Below, in pieces: positions 16,900-25,465 of a stretch of 64,000 nucleotides of DNA (the stretch's first letter is position 1; each line of letters begins with the position of its first letter). Under the pieces are notes generated by a model. The model saw only the letters and a program-made list of their open reading frames with translations. It made no database searches and was not told the DNA's origin. Both the position numbers and the translations under genes were made by a program. Location of the stretch: contig NZ_LPUT01000030.1 of the NCBI RefSeq assembly GCF_001563475.1, positions 1 to 64,000 of the forward strand. The letters run 5' to 3'. The stretch comes from Sporosarcina sp. HYO08 (GTDB taxonomy: Bacteria; Bacillota; Bacilli; Bacillales_A; Planococcaceae).

Positions 16900-18132
16900 T
16901 TATTTTCTTTTCCGCATCATATCAAAAGGCTTAACAGGCGCATCTACTTTCATTTTAACAGTCATCATCGCATTTGGTGCACGGTCAATTGGGTTTCCAT
17001 CTTCATCCCAAAGAGCTTCAACCGTTTGATGCAGATGGGTGAAACCGGGACCGTAAAATTCGATTTCGTCTCCGATGCTAAACAGATTGCGTTGTTGGAT
17101 CGTTGCGATCCCTGTTTCTTCATCATATGCTAACACTTGGCCAATGAAGGCATAAGCAGGGATTTTTCGGCGTTTGCCGAATAATTGCTCGTCTTCAGTC
17201 GGTGTGCCGTAATAAAACCCTACAGAGAGTTCACGCTGTGCCACTTTCCAGAGCTCGTCTTCCCACTCTTGCTTGAACTCGTAGTTATCCGGGTCATTGC
17301 AATAAGCATCGATCGCTTGCCGATAAACATTGGAAACTGTTGATACATAATGGATCGATTTCATACGTCCTTCAATTTTCAAGCTATCGATGCCATTTTC
17401 CACCAAGTCTGGAATGTGGCGAATCATCGACATGTCGACCGCACTCATGGAAAAGTCTTCTTCAGGATCGCCGCCTAAGACCGAATTTCGTTCATCTGGA
17501 AAAGGCATTTCGAATAATCCATATTTCCAGCGGCAAGATTGTGAGCAGCCCCCGCGGTTCGCATCACGATCGGCCATATGGTTCGATAATGTACAGCGTC
17601 CTGAATAGGAAATACACATGGCCCCGTGAATAAATGCCTCGATTTCCACATCCGTTTTTTGGCGTATTTCTTTAATTTCTTCCATGCTTACTTCTCTTGC
17701 TAATACAACACGCTCTAATCCCTCGGTATGCCAAAAGTTAAGCGTTTCGTAGTTCGTCGCAGAAGCTTGTGTGGATAAGTGAATTGGCAATCCTGGGGCT
17801 TCTGTTGCACAAATCTCAATTAATGCTGGGTCAGATACGATGACTGCGGAAATGCCGATATCACGCAATGTTTGGAAGAATTCGCCTGCACCCTCCGTAT
17901 CTCCTTCATGCGTCACCATATTCGCCGCCACATATACTTTTGCATTGTACTTTTTGGCAAATTCTACGCCTTCGCGCATTTCATCATAAGTAAAATTTCC
18001 TGCACGGCTTCTAAGTCCATACTGATTCCCGCCAATAAAAACAGCATCCGCGCCGTAGATGATGGCAGTTTTCAACTTTTCAAGTGTTCCCGCTGGTGCC
18101 AACACTTCTGGTTTTTGTGTTATTTTTCTCAT
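16900..18132 (-). CDS. trhP2: U32 peptidase-like tRNA hydroxylation protein TrhP2 (YrrO)
   Basis: The 410-residue U32-family protein has four conserved cysteines (C173, C180, C196, C200) in AMCISYSGRC and NRGGCSQSC, the cluster-binding pattern of TrhP proteins. In B. subtilis TrhP1 and TrhP2 (YrrN, YrrO) perform the prephenate-dependent, oxygen-independent hydroxylation of uridine 34 in tRNA. The old label collagenase-like protease is not supported. It lies 14 bp downstream of trhP1 on the same strand. Confidence 0.88.
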   Translation of the reverse strand: MRKITQKPEVLAPAGTLEKLKTAIIYGADAVFIGGNQYGLRSRAGNFTYDEMREGVEFAKKYNAKVYVAANMVTHEGDTEGAGEFFQTLRDIGISAVIVSDPALIEICATEAPGLPIHLSTQASATNYETLNFWHTEGLERVVLAREVSMEEIKEIRQKTDVEIEAFIHGAMCISYSGRCTLSNHMADRDANRGGCSQSCRWKYGLFEMPFPDERNSVLGGDPEEDFSMSAVDMSMIRHIPDLVENGIDSLKIEGRMKSIHYVSTVSNVYRQAIDAYCNDPDNYEFKQEWEDELWKVAQRELSVGFYYGTPTEDEQLFGKRRKIPAYAFIGQVLAYDEETGIATIQQRNLFSIGDEIEFYGPGFTHLHQTVEALWDEDGNPIDRAPNAMMTVKMKVDAPVKPFDMMRKRK

Positions 18133-18146
18133 CTCGTTACCCCTAA

Positions 18147-19058
18147 CTATTTAACATTGTTTGGATCTTTTAAGAAAAATCCTGTATCCAATGTTCTTTC
18201 TTTCGGATGAAGAGCAATCACTCGCTCATTTAAGCTTTCTTGTAATGCCGTTGTCCAGCCGTCTCCTGCTAATGCCCGTTTTGCTTCGATGAAAAGACGC
18301 ACAATTTCAACAAAGTTATTGCCGCGTGTAAAGATGCCGTCTAATTTCCATTGTGTGATTCCCGCTTCCACTAATGATGCTAAATGAGGGAGAAGATTGA
18401 GATCATTCGTTGCGAAAACATGCGTTCCATGACTGTCTTCGAAAATCGAATAATGCGTATCAGGCTTTTTAGGTTCGGAAATGTAAAGGTCTTCCGAAGG
18501 CACTGTTTCTTTTGTGAAGTTAAAGTAATTTTCAAGGAGCGGACGCTTGGAATGGTGTATGCATGTTGCCCCATAGACCAATACCTCAACTGGAACCGTT
18601 ACTTGGGACCCGATTGCTTTTAACTCTTCAAATGGTATTTCCCTTGCAAGAACGGCACCCACTGCACCACGTTTTGCCCAAAAATTAACTTGTCTAGCAC
18701 TTGTGACCAATGTCTGGGCATCGTAAACATAAGGGATTGTTATGTCATGTTTTTTCATTAAATGAATCACACCAGGATCACCAACCGTAATGGAGTCAAC
18801 GCCGACAGTTTGTAAAAACGCCAAATACGGAACAACCTTTTCAATCATGTCATTATGCATTAACGCATTTACCGCTACACAAACGCGTTTCTGATGCGCA
18901 TGTGCAAATGCTGTGATCTCTTGGAGTTCATCTTGAGAAAATGCTATAGGTAAGCGCAATCCGAATTGCTCTTCTCCTATATACAAAGTATCAACCCCGG
19001 CACTAACCAACAATTTCGCTTGGTCAACTGACTCCGCAGTTGTAATTAGTTCAATCAT
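18147..19058 (-). CDS. trhP1: U32 peptidase-like tRNA hydroxylation protein TrhP1 (YrrN)
   Basis: The 303-residue smaller U32 protein begins MIELITTAESVDQAKLLVSA and carries VYGATCIHHSKRPLLENYF, where the full cysteine quartet of TrhP2 is reduced. It pairs with TrhP2 for 5-hydroxyuridine formation at tRNA position 34. Start ATG lies after AAAGAGG on the minus strand. In B. subtilis yrrM precedes these genes; here no methyltransferase gene is present, and the pair has its own promoter region with an FNR-like box. Confidence 0.85.
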   Translation of the reverse strand: MIELITTAESVDQAKLLVSAGVDTLYIGEEQFGLRLPIAFSQDELQEITAFAHAHQKRVCVAVNALMHNDMIEKVVPYLAFLQTVGVDSITVGDPGVIHLMKKHDITIPYVYDAQTLVTSARQVNFWAKRGAVGAVLAREIPFEELKAIGSQVTVPVEVLVYGATCIHHSKRPLLENYFNFTKETVPSEDLYISEPKKPDTHYSIFEDSHGTHVFATNDLNLLPHLASLVEAGITQWKLDGIFTRGNNFVEIVRLFIEAKRALAGDGWTTALQESLNERVIALHPKERTLDTGFFLKDPNNVK

Positions 19059-19099
19059 TCACAAACCTCTTTTCATAAATCTAAAACTCAATAGGAGTA

Positions 19100-19143
19100 A
19101 TTTTATCATAAAGAAAGAAGTTGAAGCTGTGAGGATTATCACA
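19100..19143 (-). promoter_or_regulatory. FNR/CRP-type box and extended -10 upstream of trhP1
   Basis: On the minus strand, TGTGA-TAATCC-TCACA (19128-19143) matches the Fnr consensus perfectly. It is followed 22 bp later by an extended -10, TGATAAAAT (hexamer 19100-19105). This puts the box centre at about -42. The remainder of 19059-19413 holds two imperfect inverted repeats and no convincing gene. Confidence 0.55.
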
Positions 19144-19171
19144 GTTTTATGGCTAAATGAGAGGAAAAAGC

Positions 19172-19214
19172 AAAAGGAGTTGATTCGTTCTATACAGGAC
19201 GAATGACTCCTTTT
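19172..19214. repeat. Inverted repeat in the trhP1-glucosaminidase gap
   Basis: AAAAGGAGT...GATTCGTTC pairs with GGACGAAT...ACTCCTTTT, about 17 bp with one bulge. No gene reads into it on either strand, so it is an orphan terminator-like structure. Confidence 0.5.
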
Positions 19215-19332
19215 ATCTTTTGGGGATGTGACTGTCTGCCTAATTTGAAATTCCACTATAACGGTCGACTTTAAAAATATGAGAGGAATCCCTCATGGAA
19301 TAGGATCGGTTTTTCTCCTATAATTGAAATCG

Positions 19333-19389
19333 TTGGAAAAAGAGTAGCTAGATTAATAGAAGACTTTTTTGCTATCTATTCTTTTCCAA
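19333..19389. repeat. Imperfect inverted repeat before the glucosaminidase gene
   Basis: TTGGAAAA (19333-19340) and TTTTCCAA (19382-19389) are the outer arms of an approximately 15-bp imperfect stem ending 24 bases before the start codon. It may form a 5' mRNA structure. Confidence 0.35.
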
Positions 19390-19413
19390 GATTACGAGTA
19401 AGGGAGAAACATC

Positions 19414-20670
19414 ATGGCAAGGACAACAAGAATAACATCATGGCTGATCATTGTTTTATTGTTATTTACATTAAAAACACCACTGATCACAAGCGCGAGT
19501 TCGGATAATTTTTTGCCTTTTGAAGATCAGGAGTTAGGCCGAAACAGTAATGCCTATTTATCAATATACAAGTCATTTCCGATTGAATCAAAAACAGATT
19601 TTATTCAAGAAATTGCGGTTTATGCCAATGCGGCAAATGAAAAATGGGGTATTCCTGCCAGTGCGATCATTGGAATGGCAGCAATTGAGAGCGGGTACGG
19701 AACGACCAGAATAGCGGTAAACGCAAACAATATTTTTGGAATAAAAGTATGGGGGAATCATCCGGTCAATGCGTGGCAATTGAAAGGACAACCTGATGAA
19801 GATTATGAGAAAATTCCTGTTCTAGCGAATTACGGGGTAGACAGAATCGTATATGATGAAACCAAAAGAAGAGATAATTGGTATCGTATGTTCTCTTCTT
19901 ATGAAGAGGCGGTCAATTATTTAGCCGGGACTTTGCTTGTAAATCAAAGATACAATTTCGCGAAAAAAAATTATGAGAGCAATCTCAAAAATGGATGGAG
20001 TTATGAACAGGCGTCCAAACAATATGTATATGAAATTGCACATGCAGGTTATAACCATTTGGGCGGGGAATACTACCGAAACTTGGTTGGGAAATTGATG
20101 ACGGAATGGGATTTATATCAATATGATCAAAACAGCTTTAAAGACATACGGGGAACTTGGGCTCAAAAAGAAATCGAGTTTTTAGTAGAAAAGGGTTGGA
20201 TCAGTGGGTATTCGGACGGGACATTTAAGCCGAACGACGAGGTAACGAGAGCACAAGCAGCCAAAATGATCAGTAGTTTTTTAGGGTTGACGTCAACAAC
20301 CGAAGACATTCATTTTAACGATGTACCCAATGATTTTTGGGGAGTGAATTCAATTGTTTTAGTGGCGCAACATCAACTAATGAATGGTATGAGTCATTTA
20401 GAGTTTTCACCTAATACGAATTTAACTAGGTCGCAAATGGCACAGATATTTTATAATGCGGGTTTTTATCATCGTGAGATGAATCCTCACATGAATTCAT
20501 TTAAAGATGTACATAAGAATCACTGGGCTTATACGGCCATTGAAACAATGAAGCAAGAGGGCGTGATGGCGGGGTATACCGACGGACGCTTTGGGGTAAA
20601 TGAACCGATTACAAGAGCACAAATGGCCGCGGTTATCTATCGGTTATATGAGCAAGGATGGAATCAATGA
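19414..20670 (+). CDS. S-layer-anchored glucosaminidase (GH73 plus three SLH domains)
   Basis: The 418-residue exported protein has a signal peptide (about 1-28) and a GH73 beta-N-acetylglucosaminidase domain (about 60-232) with catalytic Glu92 in AAIESGYG and the NNIFGIK motif. Three SLH domains follow (about 242-292, 301-350, 363-412), each beginning F-[KN]-D-V/I and containing the [LI]TR-[AS]-Q motif. It would cut peptidoglycan glycan strands while held on wall polysaccharide by the SLH trimer. Monocistronic. Confidence 0.92.
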   Translation: MARTTRITSWLIIVLLLFTLKTPLITSASSDNFLPFEDQELGRNSNAYLSIYKSFPIESKTDFIQEIAVYANAANEKWGIPASAIIGMAAIESGYGTTRIAVNANNIFGIKVWGNHPVNAWQLKGQPDEDYEKIPVLANYGVDRIVYDETKRRDNWYRMFSSYEEAVNYLAGTLLVNQRYNFAKKNYESNLKNGWSYEQASKQYVYEIAHAGYNHLGGEYYRNLVGKLMTEWDLYQYDQNSFKDIRGTWAQKEIEFLVEKGWISGYSDGTFKPNDEVTRAQAAKMISSFLGLTSTTEDIHFNDVPNDFWGVNSIVLVAQHQLMNGMSHLEFSPNTNLTRSQMAQIFYNAGFYHREMNPHMNSFKDVHKNHWAYTAIETMKQEGVMAGYTDGRFGVNEPITRAQMAAVIYRLYEQGWNQ

Positions 20671-20689
20671 TTAATTTGATTTGGGCTGT

Positions 20690-20722
20690 TCCAAAACGAG
20701 AAGTCGAATTCTTCGTTTTGGA
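20690..20722 (+). terminator. Terminator-like hairpin after the glucosaminidase gene
   Basis: TCCAAAACGAGAA pairs with TTCTTCGTTTTGGA with one bulge, and a T-rich stretch follows. It shares the CAAAACGAAG core with hairpins at 40086 and 44452. Confidence 0.6.
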
Positions 20723-20759
20723 GTAGTCCATTTCTTTCATTTAATTTAATATAAAAAAT

Positions 20760-20800
20760 GCCTGGCTCTTCTGCAGTTCGGAACTGTTTGAGAGCCAGGC
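20760..20800 (-). terminator. Terminator of the second nucleoside salvage unit
   Basis: A perfect 10-bp stem GCCTGGCTCT/AGAGCCAGGC with a nested CAGTTC/GAACTG stem is followed on the minus strand by ATTTTTTA. The AGAGCCAGGC core recurs in the 119-bp repeats at 38867 and 48757. Confidence 0.8.
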
Positions 20801-20819
20801 TTATTTTATATCTAAAAAA

Positions 20820-21749
20820 TTAATACTTCTTCAGCGCGTCAATCATTAATTTCCAAAAGCCTTCAACATCAAGCCCCACGCCAAATTTTGCATTCACCTC
20901 ACGGCCAGTAACTCCGTGCAGGTCAACCGATGTCGTACCGGCAGTAAATTCGCCTTTCGTTTCTACTACGATATTCACATCTTTCATCTTAAACAACTCT
21001 GGTGCGACTAGGTAAGCGACAGTTAATACATCATGTACCGGTGCGCCGTCAAAATCGAACATTTCTTTATACGTTGATGCGAAGAATACTAGTAATTCAC
21101 CGACAATATTAGAAACACGATTATCAATTTGATTCACCTGATCGATGACCTCTGTTGTCGCTAGTGCCTGATGTGTAATATCCAGTCCCATTACAACAGT
21201 CGGAATGCCGCTTTCGAATACTTTACGAGCTGCTTCTGGATCCGCCCAAATATTAAATTCAGCGGTTGGCGTCCAGTTACCAAATGTTCCGCCGCCCATC
21301 AGGACAATCTCTTCAATATTGTCTTTAATATCCGGTGCTTTTGTTAACGCTAACCCAATATTCGTTAATGGCCCAGTTGGAAGAATCGTTACAGGTTCTT
21401 TTGACTCTTTAACTAATCGAATGATCGTATCGACACCGTGCTCGTCACTCCAACTGCGGGAAGGAGTGGGCAATTCTGGACCATCTAGCCCCGAATCACC
21501 GTGAATTCCCGGTGCAGTTTCTCGTAACCTCACGATTGGTTCGCTTGCTCCTTTGGAAACAATTACATCATGTAAGGAAACCAAATCGCAAATCTTTAAC
21601 GCATTATCTGTTGTTTTTTCGATTTCAGCATTTCCAGAAACAGTTGTAATCCCTAAAATTTCCAGCTTTGGTTGTACAGCCGCTAAAATAATCGCAATTG
21701 CATCATCATGTCCTGGATCACAATCCATAATAATTTTTCTCGTTGTCAT
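20820..21749 (-). CDS. Nucleoside hydrolase (RihA/B-like)
   Basis: The 309-residue IUNH enzyme starts with the metal-binding DCDPGHDDAIAI motif and has PTAEFNIWADPEAA. It ends with the C-terminal HDVLTVA ligand. The DPGHDD form is closer to pyrimidine-specific hydrolases than the paralogue at 15920. It hydrolyses nucleosides to base plus ribose. It lies 25 bp downstream of a CNT transporter on the same strand, forming a two-gene uptake and cleavage unit. Confidence 0.9.
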   Translation of the reverse strand: MTTRKIIMDCDPGHDDAIAIILAAVQPKLEILGITTVSGNAEIEKTTDNALKICDLVSLHDVIVSKGASEPIVRLRETAPGIHGDSGLDGPELPTPSRSWSDEHGVDTIIRLVKESKEPVTILPTGPLTNIGLALTKAPDIKDNIEEIVLMGGGTFGNWTPTAEFNIWADPEAARKVFESGIPTVVMGLDITHQALATTEVIDQVNQIDNRVSNIVGELLVFFASTYKEMFDFDGAPVHDVLTVAYLVAPELFKMKDVNIVVETKGEFTAGTTSVDLHGVTGREVNAKFGVGLDVEGFWKLMIDALKKY

Positions 21750-21774
21750 AACTTTTCCCCCTCGTTGTATTCAC

Positions 21775-22956
21775 TTACATTACAATACCAATCATTGTAC
21801 CTGAAATAACAGAGGCAAGTGTTGCACCTAATAACAGTTTTAAAGCAAATTTTGACACATGGTTCCCTTGTTTCTCACTAATGGATTTAATAGAGCCTGA
21901 AACAATTCCTACAGTACCAAAATTCGCGAAGCTTACTAAGTAAACAGAAACAATTGCAATCGTTTTATCAGACAGATTTTCTGTAATGCCCCCGAAATTC
22001 AACATTGCTACAAATTCATTCGTAATGAGTTTTGTCGCCATAATGCCCCCAGCTTGTACAGCTTCTGCCCACGGAACACCCATTAAGAAAGCGATCGGAG
22101 CGAAGATATAACCGATAACCGTTTGGAAGGAAATATGGAAAATACTTTGGAATATCACATTTATCAATTCCATTAAGGCGATAAAACCTAATAACATAGC
22201 GGCAACGACGATAACAATTTTAAATCCATCCATTACGCTGTCGCCAATCATTTGGAAGAAAGGGACGCGTTTAGACTCCTCATCTTGTGGTAAATCCTCA
22301 TCTTCGTCTAAATCATATGGATTAATAATATTCGCAACAATTAACGCGCTAAATATATTGAGCACAACGGCCGTGACAACATACTTCGGCTCAATCATTG
22401 TCATATAGGCACCAGCCATGGCTAAACTAATAGCACTCATTGCTGAAGTACAAATCGTATAAAGTCTTTTCCGAGACAAATGTGGAATTTGCTTTGTGAT
22501 CGTTAAGAACACTTCAGGTTGTCCGAGAACAGACGTTGAAACAGCAAAGTAACTTTCAAGCCGACCCATTCCGGTTATTTTACTTAATAGTAAACCTAAA
22601 TACTTAATAACGATCGGCAACACTTTTATGTAATTCAGAATACCGATTAAAACGGCCATAAACACAAGCGGTAATAACGCTACAAAGAAAAATGTCGTTG
22701 CACCTTCATTGACCATACCGCCGAAAACAAATTGGATTCCGGTATCCGCAATGGCTAGTAAGTTTTCAAAAAACACACCTACTTTAGTAATTGCGACGAT
22801 CCCCGCATTCGTGTGCATCAATATGTATACGAATACAATTTGCAGCGTTAACATAATGAGAATACGTTTGTATTTTATGTTTTTTCTATCATTGCTCACT
22901 AAAAAAGCAATAGCAAAAACAAGCAATAGGCCTGTTAGTAAGAAAATAAAGTTCAA
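21775..22956 (-). CDS. Nucleoside transporter NupC-like (CNT family)
   Basis: The 393-residue polytopic protein has CNT signatures STSVLGQPEVFLTI and PWAEAVQAGGIMATKLITNEFVAML. It is paralogous to 12703-13935 but carries the GQPE motif typical of B. subtilis NupC. It imports nucleosides for the downstream hydrolase. ATG 22956 follows AAGGAAGG. The promoter has overlapping CcpA-like and palindromic operator sequences. Confidence 0.92.
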   Translation of the reverse strand: MNFIFLLTGLLLVFAIAFLVSNDRKNIKYKRILIMLTLQIVFVYILMHTNAGIVAITKVGVFFENLLAIADTGIQFVFGGMVNEGATTFFFVALLPLVFMAVLIGILNYIKVLPIVIKYLGLLLSKITGMGRLESYFAVSTSVLGQPEVFLTITKQIPHLSRKRLYTICTSAMSAISLAMAGAYMTMIEPKYVVTAVVLNIFSALIVANIINPYDLDEDEDLPQDEESKRVPFFQMIGDSVMDGFKIVIVVAAMLLGFIALMELINVIFQSIFHISFQTVIGYIFAPIAFLMGVPWAEAVQAGGIMATKLITNEFVAMLNFGGITENLSDKTIAIVSVYLVSFANFGTVGIVSGSIKSISEKQGNHVSKFALKLLLGATLASVISGTMIGIVM

Positions 22957-22980
22957 GGGAATCCTTCCTTTTCATGAGAG

Positions 22981-23065
22981 ATTACATGTAATTATTAGAA
23001 ATTTCATTACAACTGTTTGTAATTTAAACACTAGTTTAGTATACGCTTTCATGCTCTGATGTCAA
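22981..23065 (-). promoter_or_regulatory. Promoter, cre-like site and palindromic operators of the nupC-hydrolase unit
   Basis: On the minus strand, TTGACA (23060-23065), a 16-bp spacer and TATACT (23038-23043) form a strong promoter. ATGAAAGCGTATACT (23038-23052) fits the CcpA consensus WTGNAANCGNWNNCW and covers the -10. Downstream lie ATTACA-N6-TGTAAT (23006-23023, about +8 to +25) and ATTACATGTAAT (22981-22992). Repression by CcpA and a specific regulator, as for B. subtilis dra-nupC-pdp, is inferred. The rest of 22957-23276 shows nothing else clear. Confidence 0.65.
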
Positions 23066-23276
23066 TGAATATGAAATGAACTTTTTAAATAAGAAAATAG
23101 GATTATTTACGCAAATGATACTGATATTATTCAATCAAAAGGGCAATCCTAAACAGGAAATAACAAATCCATTTTTTATACAAATAAGGAAAAAGAATAA
23201 AAGTCTAATTTATTCTGGAATTAAGTGAACCTCGTCTGTATACTGGGCTTTATGTGAATTTAGAAAGAGGGAAAAA

Positions 23277-24818
23277 ATGGTGAGTCAGAAGAATAAAGCT
23301 AAATCGTTGGGGATATTAAATTTTATTGAAGAAAAAGGGAATAGGCTGCCGCATCCTATTACGATATTTAGCATTTTTACACTTGCAGTTATTGTCTTAT
23401 CTCATGTTTTTTATGTAATGGGGACGAGCGTTACATATGAAGGGGTCAACCGTGAAACGATGGCAACTGAAACGTTAACAGTAAAGATCGTTAGTTTACT
23501 CGTTCCGGAAGGCATTGCCTTTATGTTTTCCAATGTTGTGGCGAACTTTACCTCTTTTGTCGCGCTAGGTCCAGTGTTGGTTGCCATGTTAGGGGTCGGT
23601 GTAGCTGAAAAAACTGGTTACATTCGTGCTGTGATGACGCATACGGTCACAAAAGCGCCGAAAAGGTTTGTGACGCCGATTGTTGTTCTAATGGGGGTCT
23701 TGTCCAATGTGGCTGCATCCGTCGGTTATGTTGTACTCGTGCCGCTTGGCGCCATTATATTCTTGGGATTCAAACGCCATCCTTTAGCCGGTTTATCGGC
23801 AGCATTCGCCGGTGTTGCCGGCGGGTATTCGGCGAATCTTTTCTTAGGGACAAACGATCCGATTTTGAGCGGAATGACAACCGAAGCAGCCCGTATTTTA
23901 GATGCAGGTTATATTGTGAACCCTACTGATAACTGGTTCTTTATGTTTGCTTCCACTTTTCTTATTGTTTTAATTGGTACGATCGTGACGGATAAGCTAA
24001 TCGAACCGCGCCTTGGAAAATATGTACCAAGTGAGCCGTTGGATCAGAATCATACCATCACGGGTTTAGAAAAAAAGGGGATTTTGTGGGCAAATCTTTC
24101 CCTACTCGTCACAGTCATTGGGATTGCCTTACTTGTTTTGCCTGAAAATGCCGTATTGCGCGGTGAAGGCGGGGGATTGATCCAATCGCCTTTTATGAGC
24201 AGTATTATATTTATAATGATGGTGATCTTTCTAGTTCCGGGCGTTGTCTTTGGGATCGTAACGAAGACACTTAAAAACGACAAAGATATTGCAGAGTCAA
24301 TGACAGCCTCAATAGAGACAATGGCTGGATTTATTGTGCTGATCTTTTTTGCCGCGCAATTTATTGCTTTATTTAACTACACGAATTTAGGGACGTTAAT
24401 AGCGGTAAAGGGTGCTGGGTTTTTACAAATGATTCACCTAGACGGAATTCCGTTACTCGTCGTATTCATATTCATTACAGCGACTATTAATTTGTTTATT
24501 GCAGCAGACTCGGCCAAATGGGCCATTATGGCGCCTGTATTTGTGCCGATGTTCATGCAAATGGGGATTGCCCCGGAGATCACGCAAGTGGCTTATCGAA
24601 TTGGTGATTCCTCAACGAATATCATTTCCCCATTAATGCCATTCTTTCCATTGGTCGTAGCTTTTGCGCAACGTTATGGAAAGCAAAACGGGATCGGAAC
24701 GGTTATTTCACTTATGTTGCCCTATTCAATTGCGATTCTCATTTGCTGGACGCTTTTCTTTGCGATATGGTATTTTATAGGCATTCCAGTAGGACCTGGT
24801 ACAAGTTTGACTTACTAA
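23277..24818 (+). CDS. AbgT family transporter
   Basis: The 513-residue membrane protein has about 12 hydrophobic segments and AbgT-family signatures: an ANLFLGTNDPILSGMTTEAAR block and a C-terminal AYRIGDSSTNIISPLMPFFP block. Family members import p-aminobenzoyl-glutamate or export antimetabolites such as sulfonamides. No peptidase of the abgAB type is adjacent, so substrate is open. Start ATG follows AGAGG. It is followed at 28 bp by an OsmC-like gene, probably co-transcribed. Confidence 0.88.
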   Translation: MVSQKNKAKSLGILNFIEEKGNRLPHPITIFSIFTLAVIVLSHVFYVMGTSVTYEGVNRETMATETLTVKIVSLLVPEGIAFMFSNVVANFTSFVALGPVLVAMLGVGVAEKTGYIRAVMTHTVTKAPKRFVTPIVVLMGVLSNVAASVGYVVLVPLGAIIFLGFKRHPLAGLSAAFAGVAGGYSANLFLGTNDPILSGMTTEAARILDAGYIVNPTDNWFFMFASTFLIVLIGTIVTDKLIEPRLGKYVPSEPLDQNHTITGLEKKGILWANLSLLVTVIGIALLVLPENAVLRGEGGGLIQSPFMSSIIFIMMVIFLVPGVVFGIVTKTLKNDKDIAESMTASIETMAGFIVLIFFAAQFIALFNYTNLGTLIAVKGAGFLQMIHLDGIPLLVVFIFITATINLFIAADSAKWAIMAPVFVPMFMQMGIAPEITQVAYRIGDSSTNIISPLMPFFPLVVAFAQRYGKQNGIGTVISLMLPYSIAILICWTLFFAIWYFIGIPVGPGTSLTY

Positions 24819-24846
24819 TATGAGGAACTTTGAAAGGACTGTAAAT

Positions 24847-25269
24847 ATGCGCGTATCAACAACATGGACAGGCGGAAGGGCATTTACCGCGGTAGGAGAT
24901 TCCGGTTATTCGATCAATATGGATGCAACGCCTGCATATGGCGGTTTAGAGCAAGGGGCGACCCCGACGGAAATGCTTTTAGGGTCACTTGCCGGTTGTA
25001 TTGGGATTGATGTGACGATGATTTTAAGACCCCATCTCGATCAAATCACTAAAATAGACATTATTACGGACGGTACCCGAAAGGAAGAAGCACCGAAAGG
25101 CTTTACGGACATCGATGTCACATTTATTGTCGATGGGGAAATTGATGCGAAAAAAGTATGGCGGGCGATCCACTTGGGAGAAGAAAAATATTGCTCCGTT
25201 TCCGATTCATTAAAAGCGAATATCAATTATAAATTAGTATTGAATGGTGAAGAGCAATCAGCGGATTGA
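24847..25269 (+). CDS. OsmC/Ohr family protein
   Basis: The 140-residue protein has the OsmC layout, with the two redox cysteines in GSLAGCIGID and GEEKYCSVSDSL. Relatives are thiol peroxidases that reduce organic hydroperoxides; this YhfA-like branch is less well defined. ATG 24847 is preferred, nine bases after GAAAGGA. An ATG 27 bases earlier directly follows the AbgT stop codon and has no ribosome-binding site. Confidence 0.88.
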   Translation: MRVSTTWTGGRAFTAVGDSGYSINMDATPAYGGLEQGATPTEMLLGSLAGCIGIDVTMILRPHLDQITKIDIITDGTRKEEAPKGFTDIDVTFIVDGEIDAKKVWRAIHLGEEKYCSVSDSLKANINYKLVLNGEEQSAD

Positions 25270-25304
25270 ATTGTTTAATACCGTTGATGCTATCGTGAAT
25301 TACT

Positions 25305-25350
25305 AAAAAAATAAGACTTCATTCGACAGTGAATGAAGTCTTATTTTTTT
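25305..25350. terminator. Terminator after the AbgT-OsmC unit
   Basis: A perfect 20-nt symmetrical stem (25305-25324 with 25331-25350) with flanking A and T runs. Confidence 0.92.
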
Positions 25351-25465
25351 GTTTTAGGAATGTTTCACACTGAGTAAAGATATGAAAGTAATGTATGTGT
25401 CTTATCTAAAAGAGATTCATAGTATATAACATCCTTTCTACAGGAATCGAAAAGGAGTTGGATTT

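Noticed and set aside
16900..19058. Collagenase-like protease pair
   Set aside because: U32 proteins of the YrrN/YrrO type are tRNA-modification factors; the cysteine cluster supports this.
19059..19256. 65-codon minus-strand frame directly upstream of trhP1
   Set aside because: No homology, and it would run through the FNR-like box and extended -10.
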